Virus record (IMG/VR): IMGVR_UViG_3300034375_001687
Coordinates: 1-20,218 of that record
Source of the DNA: a virus
Length of the DNA stretch: 20,218 nt
Direction: 5' to 3' (one strand)
Shown here one piece after another: positions 6,888 to 13,085 of the stretch. Position numbers and translations under genes: made by a program. The stretch's first letter is position 1, and each line of letters opens with the position of its first letter. The notes beneath the pieces are model-generated. The model made no database searches. It saw nothing but the letters and a program-made list of their open reading frames with translations, and was not told where the DNA came from.

Positions 6888-7894
6888 AAGGAGAAATTGT
6901 AAAAGAGTATTTGGAGCATCCTGAATGGGGAAAGCTTCCAAGTCTAACGCTTGCACGTTTGATTTATAAAGATAACGTGGAGGTGTTTAAAGATATTGAG
7001 GATGTACGGTCTAAAATAAGATATTATCGCGGACAATCTGGAGATGTACATAGGCAACGGACAGGAGCGCAACAGTTCAAAACTGAACAGGCACAACACG
7101 CTAAAGCGTTGGGGGTTTCGAACCCATTCGGGCTACCCGAAAGCGATGAGGAGGAGTGGGATCCCTTCGTTCTTCCAGAAGGCAACAACCGAATCCTTTT
7201 ACTGTCGGACATTCACGTTCCTTACCATAACATCCAAGCACTCACTAAAGCTATCGAGTACGGCAAAGAGAAGAAGGTCAACGCTGTGGTTTTGAATGGT
7301 GACACGTTGGACTGTTACGCTCTGAGCAGATACGAGAAAGACCCACGAAAAAGGGGCTTCGCTGCTGAACTTGAAGCCTGCCGCCAATTGCTTGGTATTT
7401 TGAAACGTGAGCTTGACTGTCCAATTTACTTCAAGCTGGGCAACCATGAGGAACGCTACGAGGCATACCTTCGAACCAAAGCACCTGAGTTGCTTGGTAC
7501 TTCGGAGTTCACATTAGACACTTTGCTGAAGTTCGGGGAATACGGCGTTACACTCATTCAAGACAAGCGAATTATCAAAGCTGGCAAGCTGAACATCCTT
7601 CACGGGCATGAGTTCGGTCGGTCGGTATTCTCTCCGGTCAACCCAGCTCGAGGGTACTACATGAGAGCCAAAGCAAGTGTTATTTGTGGACACAACCACC
7701 AAACAAGTGAGCACACCGAGAACAACTTAGAAGGTAAAATTGTAACTACATGGTCAACTGGGTGTCTTTGTGAAATGAATCCGATGTATATGCCAATCAA
7801 TAAGTGGAATCACGGCTTCGCTTTTGTGCAGATTTCAGAGGGTGGAGACTTCGAGGTGGATAACCTCCGCATCATCAACGGTAAAATAAGATGA
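6884..7894 (+). CDS. Calcineurin-like metallophosphoesterase with N-terminal HTH-like domain
   Basis: This 336-residue protein carries all metal-binding blocks of the calcineurin-like fold: DxH at Asp109/His111 (SDIHVP), GD at Asp140, GNHE at Asn187/His188, His240/His242 in LHGHEFG, and GHxH at His270/His272. Such enzymes hydrolyse phosphomono- or diesters with two metal ions; phage members include nucleases and phosphatases. Residues 1-55 (LPSLTLARLIYKDN, then VRSKIRYYRGQSGD) resemble a helix-turn-helix that could place the enzyme on DNA. A charged linker (about 60-95) joins the parts. The substrate cannot be read from sequence; nucleic acid is a guess from the HTH-like part. Confidence 0.85.
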   Translation: MKGEIVKEYLEHPEWGKLPSLTLARLIYKDNVEVFKDIEDVRSKIRYYRGQSGDVHRQRTGAQQFKTEQAQHAKALGVSNPFGLPESDEEEWDPFVLPEGNNRILLLSDIHVPYHNIQALTKAIEYGKEKKVNAVVLNGDTLDCYALSRYEKDPRKRGFAAELEACRQLLGILKRELDCPIYFKLGNHEERYEAYLRTKAPELLGTSEFTLDTLLKFGEYGVTLIQDKRIIKAGKLNILHGHEFGRSVFSPVNPARGYYMRAKASVICGHNHQTSEHTENNLEGKIVTTWSTGCLCEMNPMYMPINKWNHGFAFVQISEGGDFEVDNLRIINGKIR

Positions 7895-8091
7895 CAACCT
7901 TCCTTTTGACCGCTATTCTGTTCCTTGTTCTGTTGGTTGTGGGGTTGTTGGTCTATCTTCTTTACGCTGTCCGGGCAATTATCGACACTCAAGACGTTAT
8001 CTTCGATGCTGCGGTTAATGCAGAGGAGATGTACAAGGAGATAGAGATGAACCAAGAGGCGATTATGAACGCCCACTTCAAGCAGAATTGA
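7891..8091 (+). CDS. Small single-span membrane protein
   Basis: This 66-residue protein overlaps the metallophosphoesterase stop by 4 nt. Residues about 3-27 are strongly hydrophobic (FLLTAILFLVLLVVGLLVYLL). A short acidic cytoplasmic-looking helix follows (about 38-60). It could be a second holin-like protein, an antiholin or a superinfection-type membrane protein, since it ends the lysis-side operon. No motif separates these options. It is the last gene before a new promoter. Confidence 0.6.
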   Translation: MTTFLLTAILFLVLLVVGLLVYLLYAVRAIIDTQDVIFDAAVNAEEMYKEIEMNQEAIMNAHFKQN

Positions 8092-8130
8092 GTTCAAACC
8101 AAAAATAATTTCACTTTTTTGCCCTAACTA

Positions 8131-8163
8131 TTGTGATTATTCAAAACAATTGTTTTATATTTG
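8131..8163 (+). promoter_or_regulatory. Bacteroidetes-type promoter for the recombination operon
   Basis: TTG at 8131-8133 and TATATTTG at 8156-8163, separated by 22 nt, match the Bacteroidetes consensus TTG-N17-23-TAnnTTTG. It lies in the 112-nt gap between genes ending at 8091 and starting at 8204. An upstream TTTTTTGCC and a TATTCAAAA segment are shared with the promoter-like stretch at 10385-10430. Confidence 0.75.
8143..8156. promoter_or_regulatory. Perfect 14-bp palindrome, candidate operator
   Basis: AAAACAATTGTTTT is its own reverse complement and fills the spacer between the -33 and -7 boxes of the promoter at 8131-8163. A bound dimeric repressor would block RNA polymerase there. 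This is inferred from location and symmetry; a small Cro-like HTH protein is encoded at 10966. Confidence 0.45.
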
Positions 8164-8203
8164 AGCCATCATTAACGGGGTAACCCACTAAAAACAGAAC
8201 AAA

Positions 8204-8335
8204 ATGACAACTCAAGAACAAGTAGAAAAGCTATTCATTCAGATGGTTAAGGCAGAAATGGCAATAAGCGGAAACGACTGGAATCAAAGCAAGGTTGTAG
8301 TTAAAGAATGGATGAAGCAGAAAGGCTTAATGTAA
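8204..8335 (+). CDS. Small hypothetical protein, first gene of the early operon
   Basis: A 43-residue frame begins MTTQEQVEKLFIQMVKA and ends KEWMKQKGLM. Its ATG is preceded by AAAAACAGAAC plus three A, the same start context as the next two genes, and lies about 40 nt after a promoter -7 box. The amphipathic helical composition fits a tiny early phage protein. The short length leaves some doubt, but the start context argues that it is translated. No family is recognised. Confidence 0.6.
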   Translation: MTTQEQVEKLFIQMVKAEMAISGNDWNQSKVVVKEWMKQKGLM

Positions 8336-8340
8336 AACTA

Positions 8341-8382
8341 AACGGGGTAACGGGTAATGCCGACCCCACAAAAAACAGAACC
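8341..8382 (+). promoter_or_regulatory. Leader hairpin plus AAAAACAGAAC start element
   Basis: GGGGT (8344-8348) pairs with ACCCC (8363-8367), with an inner CGG/CCG pairing. AAAAAACAGAAC and one base then lead to the ATG at 8383. The same AACGGGGT start and AAAAACAGAAC end precede the ATG at 8204 (8174-8203). AAAAAACAGAAC alone precedes the ATG at 8667 (8654-8665). The repetition marks it as a designed translation-start element rather than spacer. Confidence 0.5.
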
Positions 8383-8637
8383 ATGAACCACTTACAATTT
8401 GAACTTACAATGTCCAACGAGCAGATACCAGCCTTCATTCGGTTGGTTGCTCGCAAAGCAATTACAGACCTACGCACCGCTCCAGTTGATGCGGGAACTA
8501 CTCACATAGAACCGTGGGTGTTTTGGAAGCTGGTCAAGTTTGCCAAAGCTGAACCAATCAAGTCAGGCAAGTACACCTTCATTAGAATCTATGACGAAGA
8601 GCATAATTCGGTTGATATTCAAACACTTAATTCGTAA
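8383..8637 (+). CDS. Small hypothetical early protein
   Basis: This 84-residue protein could also be read from ATG 8308, but I choose ATG 8383. That codon follows the AAAAACAGAAC element and the leader hairpin, and the extra 25 residues would be encoded by that leader. The protein begins MNHLQFELTMSNEQIPAF and has mixed alpha/beta composition with no motif. It belongs to the early operon ahead of the recombination genes. The family is not recognised. Confidence 0.6.
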   Translation: MNHLQFELTMSNEQIPAFIRLVARKAITDLRTAPVDAGTTHIEPWVFWKLVKFAKAEPIKSGKYTFIRIYDEEHNSVDIQTLNS

Positions 8638-8666
8638 CTTTAATACTCATCATAAAAAACAGAACG

Positions 8667-9068
8667 ATGACAGAAACACAGAGAGAGAGGCTTCAACACC
8701 TCGCAAAAGAGAACGGTCTGAACAAAGATCACTTCTTCAAAAGCCCACAAGGGTTCGTGATAATAACCCGACAAGGCATTGAGCGCATCCAAGCGCAAAG
8801 AGGCATCCGCGTTACTTACGATGTGGTCAGCTTATCTGACGACCTGAAGCACGTTGTAATAAAAGCTACTGGCGAGATGGCACGACCTGATGGCTTACCC
8901 GTAATGATGGAAACCTTCGGGGAATCAGCGCCTGACAACACGCGGCAAAAGTACCCGGTAGCAATGGCTGAGAAGAGAGCGCTATCACGTATCGTTTTAA
9001 AACTTAGCGGTATGTATGAGTTAGGAGTGTTCGGCGAGGATGAATCTGATGACTTTAAACGAGCGTAA
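8667..9068 (+). CDS. Possible single-strand annealing (ERF/Rad52-like) protein
   Basis: In this 133-residue protein the segment TGEMARPDGLPVMMETFGES is followed by YPVAMAEKRALSRIVLKLSG and the acidic end FGEDESDDF. The AEKRAxSR block recalls the helix of phage annealing proteins (ERF/Rad52-like), where a Lys/Arg-rich helix follows the DNA-binding sheet. The strongest support is context: the next genes are a YqaJ-type exonuclease and an SSB-like protein, the usual partners of an annealase. The length is short for a complete annealase, so an accessory domain is possible. The start is set by AAAAAACAGAAC ending 1 nt before the ATG. Confidence 0.5.
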   Translation: MTETQRERLQHLAKENGLNKDHFFKSPQGFVIITRQGIERIQAQRGIRVTYDVVSLSDDLKHVVIKATGEMARPDGLPVMMETFGESAPDNTRQKYPVAMAEKRALSRIVLKLSGMYELGVFGEDESDDFKRA

Positions 9069-9070
9069 CG

Positions 9071-9700
9071 ATGGAAGATATTTTTGAAGCAATTAGTAAC
9101 TCAGAGCAACGCTCGGAAGAATGGTATGCGCAAAGGTTAGGGAAGTTCACAGCTTCCCGCTTTGGCGACCTGATGACCAACGGCAGAAAGAAAGACGAGG
9201 TGCTTGGACAGACAGCCATCAGTTACATCTACGAAAAAGCTGCGGAGATTCTAACGGGCGAACGCAAGGAGATCTTCGGGACTGCTTTGGATTGGGGCAA
9301 CGAATACGAGCCTATTTGCAAGGCTTACTACTCAGAACTCCGAGGGGTAACCATTGAGGAGATGCCATTCGTTCAGATAAATGACTACTCAGGCGCAAGC
9401 CCGGACGGAATGGTAGATGGAGAACTGATAGAAATCAAATGTCCGTACAACACCGCGAACCATCTCAAGACTGCGTTTGAGGGTTACATCGACCCGAAGT
9501 ATTTGTGGCAGATGCAAGGGCAAATGTTGGCAACTGGAGCATTAGCTTGTCGGTTCTTATCATTCGACCCACGCATCAAGGACGAACGCTTTAAGCTTAT
9601 TGAAATCAGAGTAGAGCAAGACCTTGAGATGCAAGAACAACTCCGCGAACGGTTAGCGTTTGCAAATGATTATCTTCGTAACCTTTTAAACATCAAATAA
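9071..9700 (+). CDS. YqaJ / lambda-exonuclease-family recombinase
   Basis: This 209-residue member of the PD-(D/E)xK nuclease superfamily degrades one strand of duplex DNA ends for recombination with an annealing protein. Visible motifs are QRSEEWYAQRLGKFTASRF near the N-terminus, the catalytic Asp112 in GASPDG, and the E-x-K pair Glu121/Lys123 (EIKCP). A conserved Gln follows in YLWQMQGQMLATG. The length matches typical YqaJ proteins. It starts two bases after the possible annealase and shares one base with the SSB-like gene (TAATG). Confidence 0.9.
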   Translation: MEDIFEAISNSEQRSEEWYAQRLGKFTASRFGDLMTNGRKKDEVLGQTAISYIYEKAAEILTGERKEIFGTALDWGNEYEPICKAYYSELRGVTIEEMPFVQINDYSGASPDGMVDGELIEIKCPYNTANHLKTAFEGYIDPKYLWQMQGQMLATGALACRFLSFDPRIKDERFKLIEIRVEQDLEMQEQLRERLAFANDYLRNLLNIK

Positions 9701-9990
9701 TGGAAAACAAAGTGATTTTTGTAGATGGCTTGAACGTCTACACACCGAACGAGAACGCCCCTGACTGGGTCAAAGCGAGCATGGTAATTAACCCAAGCAA
9801 GCTGGTCAAGTGGTTGCAGCAAAATGACGACTACCTAAAAGAGGGCAAGCACGGTCTTGAGTTACGACTTCAGATTAAGCAGTCAGCACAGGGCAAGTTA
9901 TACGCAAGCGTTGATACCTACGAGCCGAAGTTGAAGGAAGAGGTAACTGCCAAAGCAGTAACGGTAGACGATGGCGACCTCCCGTTCTAA
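9700..9990 (+). CDS. SSB-like single-stranded DNA-binding protein
   Basis: This 96-residue protein has an N-terminal VIFVDGLNVYTPNENAPDWV segment, a middle LELRLQIKQSAQGKLYASVD that looks like OB-fold strands, and an acidic C-terminal tip DDGDLPF. The acidic tail ending in Leu/Ile-Pro-Phe is the classical SSB partner-binding signature. It sits directly after the exonuclease gene, as in many phage recombination cassettes. It is shorter than bacterial SSB but fits small phage SSBs. The next gene starts inside its last codons. Confidence 0.7.
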   Translation: MENKVIFVDGLNVYTPNENAPDWVKASMVINPSKLVKWLQQNDDYLKEGKHGLELRLQIKQSAQGKLYASVDTYEPKLKEEVTAKAVTVDDGDLPF

Positions 9991-10360
9991 AATTGTCAAG
10001 GATCTCGATGCAGTCTTTAGCCGTTACATACGGTTAAGGGCTGCAAATCTTGACGGCTTTGTCGAGTGCTACACTTGCGGCAGAAGTTACCATTGGAAGA
10101 AAATACAATGTGGACACTTTATGAGCAGAGCAAGGTACGCTACGAGGTGGCACGAGGACAACTGCCGACCACAATGCTACGGATGTAATGTAATGCAGCA
10201 AGGCAGACAGTACGACTTCGGGCTAAACTTGGACAGAGAACGCGAAGGGTTAGCAGAAGAGATGCACCAGCTTAGCCTAACAACGGTAAAGTTCGCAACG
10301 TGGGAACTTGAGGAGATGCTCAAAGAGTATAAACAGAAGGTGAAATCCTTAGAATCCTGA
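9971..10360 (+). CDS. ninG: NinG/Rap-type HNH recombination endonuclease
   Basis: This 129-residue protein resembles lambda NinG (Rap), a structure-specific nuclease acting on recombination branch points. Visible zinc and active-site blocks are Cys33/Cys36 (CYTCGR), CGHFMSRARY at residues 47-56, WHEDNCRPQCYGCN at 60-73, and GLNLDRERE, a typical Bacteroidetes-phage layout of the HNH core. It begins 20 nt inside the SSB-like gene and closes the recombination module. Its end is followed by a promoter-like region. Confidence 0.85.
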   Translation: MATSRSKIVKDLDAVFSRYIRLRAANLDGFVECYTCGRSYHWKKIQCGHFMSRARYATRWHEDNCRPQCYGCNVMQQGRQYDFGLNLDREREGLAEEMHQLSLTTVKFATWELEEMLKEYKQKVKSLES

Positions 10361-10401
10361 ACTTCCTAAACATCCTGAGTGTGTTTTTTTGCCGTAGTGT
10401 T

Positions 10402-10430
10402 TTGGATATTCAAAAGTTATTTAGATATTG
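10402..10430 (+). promoter_or_regulatory. Promoter-like region upstream of the HTH gene cluster
   Basis: TTG at 10402-10404, TATTCAAAA at 10407-10415 and a GATATTG -7-like box ending at 10430 align with the 8131-8163 promoter, which also shares the upstream TTTTTTGCC (10385-10393). The -7 box is degenerate compared with TAnnTTTG. It lies in the 121-nt gap before the gene starting at 10482. Confidence 0.45.
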
Positions 10431-10481
10431 CACCAATCAAACGGGGGTCGCGCATCCGTAACGCGAGAAAAAACAAGAAGA

Positions 10482-10724
10482 ATGAAAACAATGAGCTTTA
10501 TGTTTGAAAACATGAAACAGGTAACAGCCAAAGGGATAATTGACCCGGATGACTTTTACAGTGTTTTTTTCGAAAAGAATCTGATCACCTTTCAGGGTAG
10601 ATATTCGGCAGACAAACTTTCGAGTTATGAAGGTCTATGGTCGTTCAAAATAAACGGCTGCAATGGTTTTTTTGAAGCACAAACAGAAATAGAAGGAGTA
10701 CAAATAAAAATCGTTTTAACATGA
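10482..10724 (+). CDS. Small hypothetical protein
   Basis: This 80-residue protein could start upstream at 10428, but that would place the promoter-like box inside it. I choose ATG 10482, which follows AAAAAACAAGAAGA. It begins MKTMSFMFENMKQVTAKGI and contains paired Phe/Tyr-rich strands (DDFYSVFFEK, WSFKINGCNGFFEA). No motif is recognised. Its TGA overlaps the next ATG, so the two probably act together. Confidence 0.6.
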   Translation: MKTMSFMFENMKQVTAKGIIDPDDFYSVFFEKNLITFQGRYSADKLSSYEGLWSFKINGCNGFFEAQTEIEGVQIKIVLT

Positions 10725-10969
10725 AAACAAGAAGTTTCAAACATTGGATTGGTAACCTTGAAGTGGAGGTCAGCTTTACGCACTACCCTGAAGAGCCGAT
10801 GGTCAGGTATTACTCAGACGGAACGGGTTACCCTGGCTGCTCTGCTTCAGTAGATGACATCTGCATCACGACAAAAATAAACGGTGTTGATGTGGACATT
10901 ACGGACGTATTGGAGGCATTGGAATTTGACGTTGAAGATATAGCTTGGGAGGTAGCTGGAGACCAATGA
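10721..10969 (+). CDS. Small hypothetical acidic protein
   Basis: This 82-residue protein has a beta-rich start (WIGNLEVEVSFTHYPEEP) and an acidic C-terminal helix (DITDVLEALEFDVEDIAWE). It is coupled by ATGA overlaps to the unknown gene before it and the HTH gene after it. The composition, including a CSASVDDICI stretch, does not point to a known family. Acidic DNA mimicry cannot be claimed from sequence alone. Confidence 0.55.
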   Translation: MKTRSFKHWIGNLEVEVSFTHYPEEPMVRYYSDGTGYPGCSASVDDICITTKINGVDVDITDVLEALEFDVEDIAWEVAGDQ

Positions 10970-11145
10970 TACATTTACCGAAAATAGACGAAGTGATAGC
11001 GGAGGCTAATGCCAAGAAGATAACCGCTTACAGAATAGCCAAAGACACGGGGCTATCAACACAAACCGTGTACGCTTACTTCGCTGGCGAGAGGGTCAGC
11101 GTAAGAACACAAGAAACAATAATCAATTACATAAACAAACAATGA
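10966..11145 (+). CDS. Small Cro/CI-like HTH protein
   Basis: This 59-residue protein starts at ATG 10966 (ATGA overlap); an upstream TTG at 10945 is less likely. Residues about 18-42 form a helix-turn-helix (ITAYRIAKDTGLSTQTVYAYFAG) with the typical second-helix and recognition-helix pattern of XRE/Cro-type regulators. It ends TIINYINKQ. It may bind a promoter in this window, for example the palindrome at 8143-8156, but that is speculation. Confidence 0.7.
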   Translation: MIHLPKIDEVIAEANAKKITAYRIAKDTGLSTQTVYAYFAGERVSVRTQETIINYINKQ

Positions 11146-11540
11146 AAAAGACGACCATTAAGTATGCGGCAATGCTGCAAGAAGTGAAAGACGCTTGCAA
11201 GAAGAACGAGCGAATCGTTGCTAAGGAACTCGGAACTAAGTACCGAGCAACGAACAATATGATTTCAAGCCTCCGAAAGATGGGATGGATTGAAAAAGTT
11301 GGAACTGCGAGATACAAGTGGGCAACTGGAGATGTCACTTTAGAGATGGCAACGAAGCTTGCGGAGTTCATTAACGAGCAGACCAATGGTAATCGACCAA
11401 AGAAAAAACCACAGCTAAAGGTTGATTTCAAAGAAACGAAGGAACAACCAAAGGCACAACCAAAGAAAAAAGTTGAACCAGTAAAGACAGAAACCGTTTC
11501 TTGGTTTTGGGGGCTTTACACAAAGACCATCAAAGGATGA
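11142..11540 (+). CDS. Winged-helix protein with basic linker and aromatic C-terminal tail
   Basis: In this 132-residue protein, residues about 10-60 form a winged-helix-like unit (YRATNNMISSLRKMGWIEKV), followed by a Lys/Pro/Gln-rich linker (about 84-118). The C-terminus is the aromatic SWFWGLYTKTIKG, which looks like a conserved tail for protein-protein contact. The gene is ATGA-coupled on both sides. The flexible basic linker could bind nucleic acid. The target is unknown. Confidence 0.55.
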   Translation: MKKTTIKYAAMLQEVKDACKKNERIVAKELGTKYRATNNMISSLRKMGWIEKVGTARYKWATGDVTLEMATKLAEFINEQTNGNRPKKKPQLKVDFKETKEQPKAQPKKKVEPVKTETVSWFWGLYTKTIKG

Positions 11541-11845
11541 GTTACTACAACACGAACAACGAAATCGGGACAGAGTTAAAGAAGTCCCAAGAGAAAGCCA
11601 AAAGTCAGGACGAACTTGTTCTACTTTATTTCAGAAACCATGACCAGCTCGGAGTAACACCTGAGCGAGTTCTTCGGCACTTTCAGATAATGGAGCCGTT
11701 ATCTTCTGACAAGTGGGCAAAGACACCTATTACTTCAATCAGAAGGTCGTTCAGCAACCTACACAAGAAAGGATTGATAGAGAAGACCGGTTACAAGATA
11801 GAAGGCGATTTTGGAAAACAGATAAACGTTTGGAGATGCAAGTAA
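11537..11845 (+). CDS. Winged-helix DNA-binding protein
   Basis: This 102-residue protein starts at ATG 11537 (ATGA overlap), not at the upstream GTG. Residues about 25-85 resemble a MarR-like wing (LGVTPERVLRHF, ITSIRRSFSNLHKKGLIEKTGY), with the Gly-Leu-Ile wing entry typical of such folds. It is the second consecutive winged-helix gene and is followed by the DnaA domain IV protein, suggesting a replication-initiation role for the cluster. Confidence 0.6.
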   Translation: MSYYNTNNEIGTELKKSQEKAKSQDELVLLYFRNHDQLGVTPERVLRHFQIMEPLSSDKWAKTPITSIRRSFSNLHKKGLIEKTGYKIEGDFGKQINVWRCK

Positions 11846-12270
11846 GATTGAACGACAAAATTAAGAAGGAGTTGATTGACATCTTAGAACTCCATAAAGG
11901 TTACTTCGGAGCGGATATAGATTATCTGATTGAAATTATCAACGGTGTGAAATCTTTGAAGTACATCTCGAAAGAAAGCAAGGACATCATCGATATGGTT
12001 GAGAAGGCTTCGGGTATTTCTTACTCAGAACTGAAGAGCAGCAACCGTGAAAGGAACGTAGTCACTGCTCGGCAGTATGCCTTTTGGCGGCTATACCAAC
12101 ACACCTACTCGTTAGGTTATTCGCTTGCTCAGATTGGCAAGATGCTGAACCGTGACCATTCAACGGTTATCTACTCCATAAGGAGGATCGACGAGGGTCT
12201 GTCTGTTAAGGACTTTTTAGTAACTGAAATCCATAAACGCTATGAGCAACTGGAAGCTAAGAGTGCTTGA
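11836..12270 (+). CDS. Orphan DnaA domain IV (origin-recognition HTH) protein
   Basis: This 144-residue protein starts at ATG 11836, 10 nt inside the previous gene. Residues about 60-125 match the DnaA C-terminal domain: NRERNVVTARQYAFWRL, SLAQIGKMLNRDHSTVIYSI, with the signature RDHST at 106-110. In DnaA this domain binds DnaA boxes through a HTH. The AAA+ ATPase and domain III are absent; the N-terminal 60 residues are helical and unfamiliar. It could bind the phage origin or compete for host DnaA boxes. It ends the HTH cluster just before the promoter and helicase operon. Confidence 0.8.
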   Translation: MQVRLNDKIKKELIDILELHKGYFGADIDYLIEIINGVKSLKYISKESKDIIDMVEKASGISYSELKSSNRERNVVTARQYAFWRLYQHTYSLGYSLAQIGKMLNRDHSTVIYSIRRIDEGLSVKDFLVTEIHKRYEQLEAKSA

Positions 12271-12319
12271 TTTTGTTATGTGGACACTCGGATATGAGCG
12301 AGAAAAATGACTTCCAAGT

Positions 12320-12346
12320 GGCACAATTTTGTATATTTGCTACTTA
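12320..12346 (+). promoter_or_regulatory. Promoter-like 27-bp motif, copy 2
   Basis: GGCACAA (12320-12326), 12 nt, GCTACTTA (12339-12346). It contains a perfect -7 box TATATTTG at 12332-12339. It is 23/27 identical to copy 1 and in register. It lies 49 nt after the DnaA-domain gene and 139 nt before the ATG at 12486, so any transcript would carry a long leader. Confidence 0.65.
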
Positions 12347-12404
12347 CTAATGAACGCCTGACAAGCGTTTGATAATGGCAAGGAATGATAAACACACCAA
12401 ACAC

Positions 12405-12480
12405 AGGAGGAAGTAACAGAGGTCGCAGCTACCTTGTCGGCTCACTTTGTTTCGGGCTGTCAACCCGACCTCCTTTCTTT
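12405..12480 (+). promoter_or_regulatory. Structured leader with competing hairpins before the helicase operon
   Basis: Several mutually exclusive pairings can be seen: GAGGTCG (12419-12425) with CGACCTC (12466-12472); CGGG (12453-12456) with CCCG (12464-12467) followed by a T-rich CTTTCTTTTT; GTCGG (12436-12440) with CCGAC (12465-12469); and a perfect AGGAGG (12405-12410) that can pair with CCTCCT (12469-12474). This resembles an attenuator or a regulated start region. A 13-codon frame (12375-12416) precedes it. Confidence 0.45.
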
Positions 12481-12485
12481 TTATT

Positions 12486-13085
12486 ATGGCTAAAGACAAG
12501 AAATCATTTGTAGCTTATTGCGACTGGTTAGAATCGTTTGAGGAACTAACTGATGAGGAAGCGGGCAGACTTGCCAAGCATCTATTCAGGTACGTTAATG
12601 ACCTGAACCCTGAAGCACCTGACAAGATAACCAAGATGTGCTTCATTCCAATCAAGCAGAGTTTGAAACGCGACCTTGTGAAATATGAGGAACGAGCGGA
12701 AAGGGCGAGAGAGAATGGGGCAAAAGGTGGACGACCTAAAACCCAAAAAACCCAGTCGGTTATTTCAGAACCCAAAAAACCTGATAGTGTTAATGTAAGT
12801 GTTAATGATAATGATATATCAATAGGTAGAGATTTTGATACTTTCTTTGAATCCTACGGTAAGCAAGTTGACAAGATACCTTGCCAAAGGGAATGGCTGA
12901 ACATCGAACGAGAAGAACACGCTAAGATATTACAGCACGTTCCAAAGTATGTAAATTCAACGCCTGTTGTAAAGTTCAGAAAGAAGCCATTGAACTACCT
13001 GAAGGACAGAACTTGGTTAGACCCTGAACTTCCAAACCACAACAAAGAACCGAAGGTTGAACGCTACAAACCCAATTTGATATGA
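12486..13085 (+). CDS. DUF6291-like replication protein, possible helicase loader
   Basis: This 199-residue protein could start upstream at TTG 12447, but that lies inside the hairpin region, so ATG 12486 is chosen. The N-terminal ~75 residues (FVAYCDWLESFEELTDEEAGRLAKHLFRYV, then KMCFIPIKQSLKRDLVKYEE) fit the DUF6291 pattern seen in phage replication regions. A disordered, Gln/Lys/Asn-rich linker follows. The C-terminal part ends with YLKDRTWLDPELP. It overlaps dnaB by 4 nt. A helicase-loading or primosomal role is inferred from this pairing, not shown. Confidence 0.65.
   Translation: MAKDKKSFVAYCDWLESFEELTDEEAGRLAKHLFRYVNDLNPEAPDKITKMCFIPIKQSLKRDLVKYEERAERARENGAKGGRPKTQKTQSVISEPKKPDSVNVSVNDNDISIGRDFDTFFESYGKQVDKIPCQREWLNIEREEHAKILQHVPKYVNSTPVVKFRKKPLNYLKDRTWLDPELPNHNKEPKVERYKPNLI

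Noticed and set aside
12279-12287. TGTGGACAC, two bases away from a DnaA-box complement, just after the DnaA-domain gene
   Set aside because: The same 9-mer occurs in coding DNA at 7685 and 10109 as Cys-Gly-His codons, and there is no cluster of boxes.
12447-12485. Upstream TTG start for the DUF6291-like gene
   Set aside because: It would place the start inside the leader hairpins; the ATG at 12486 begins the recognised family pattern.
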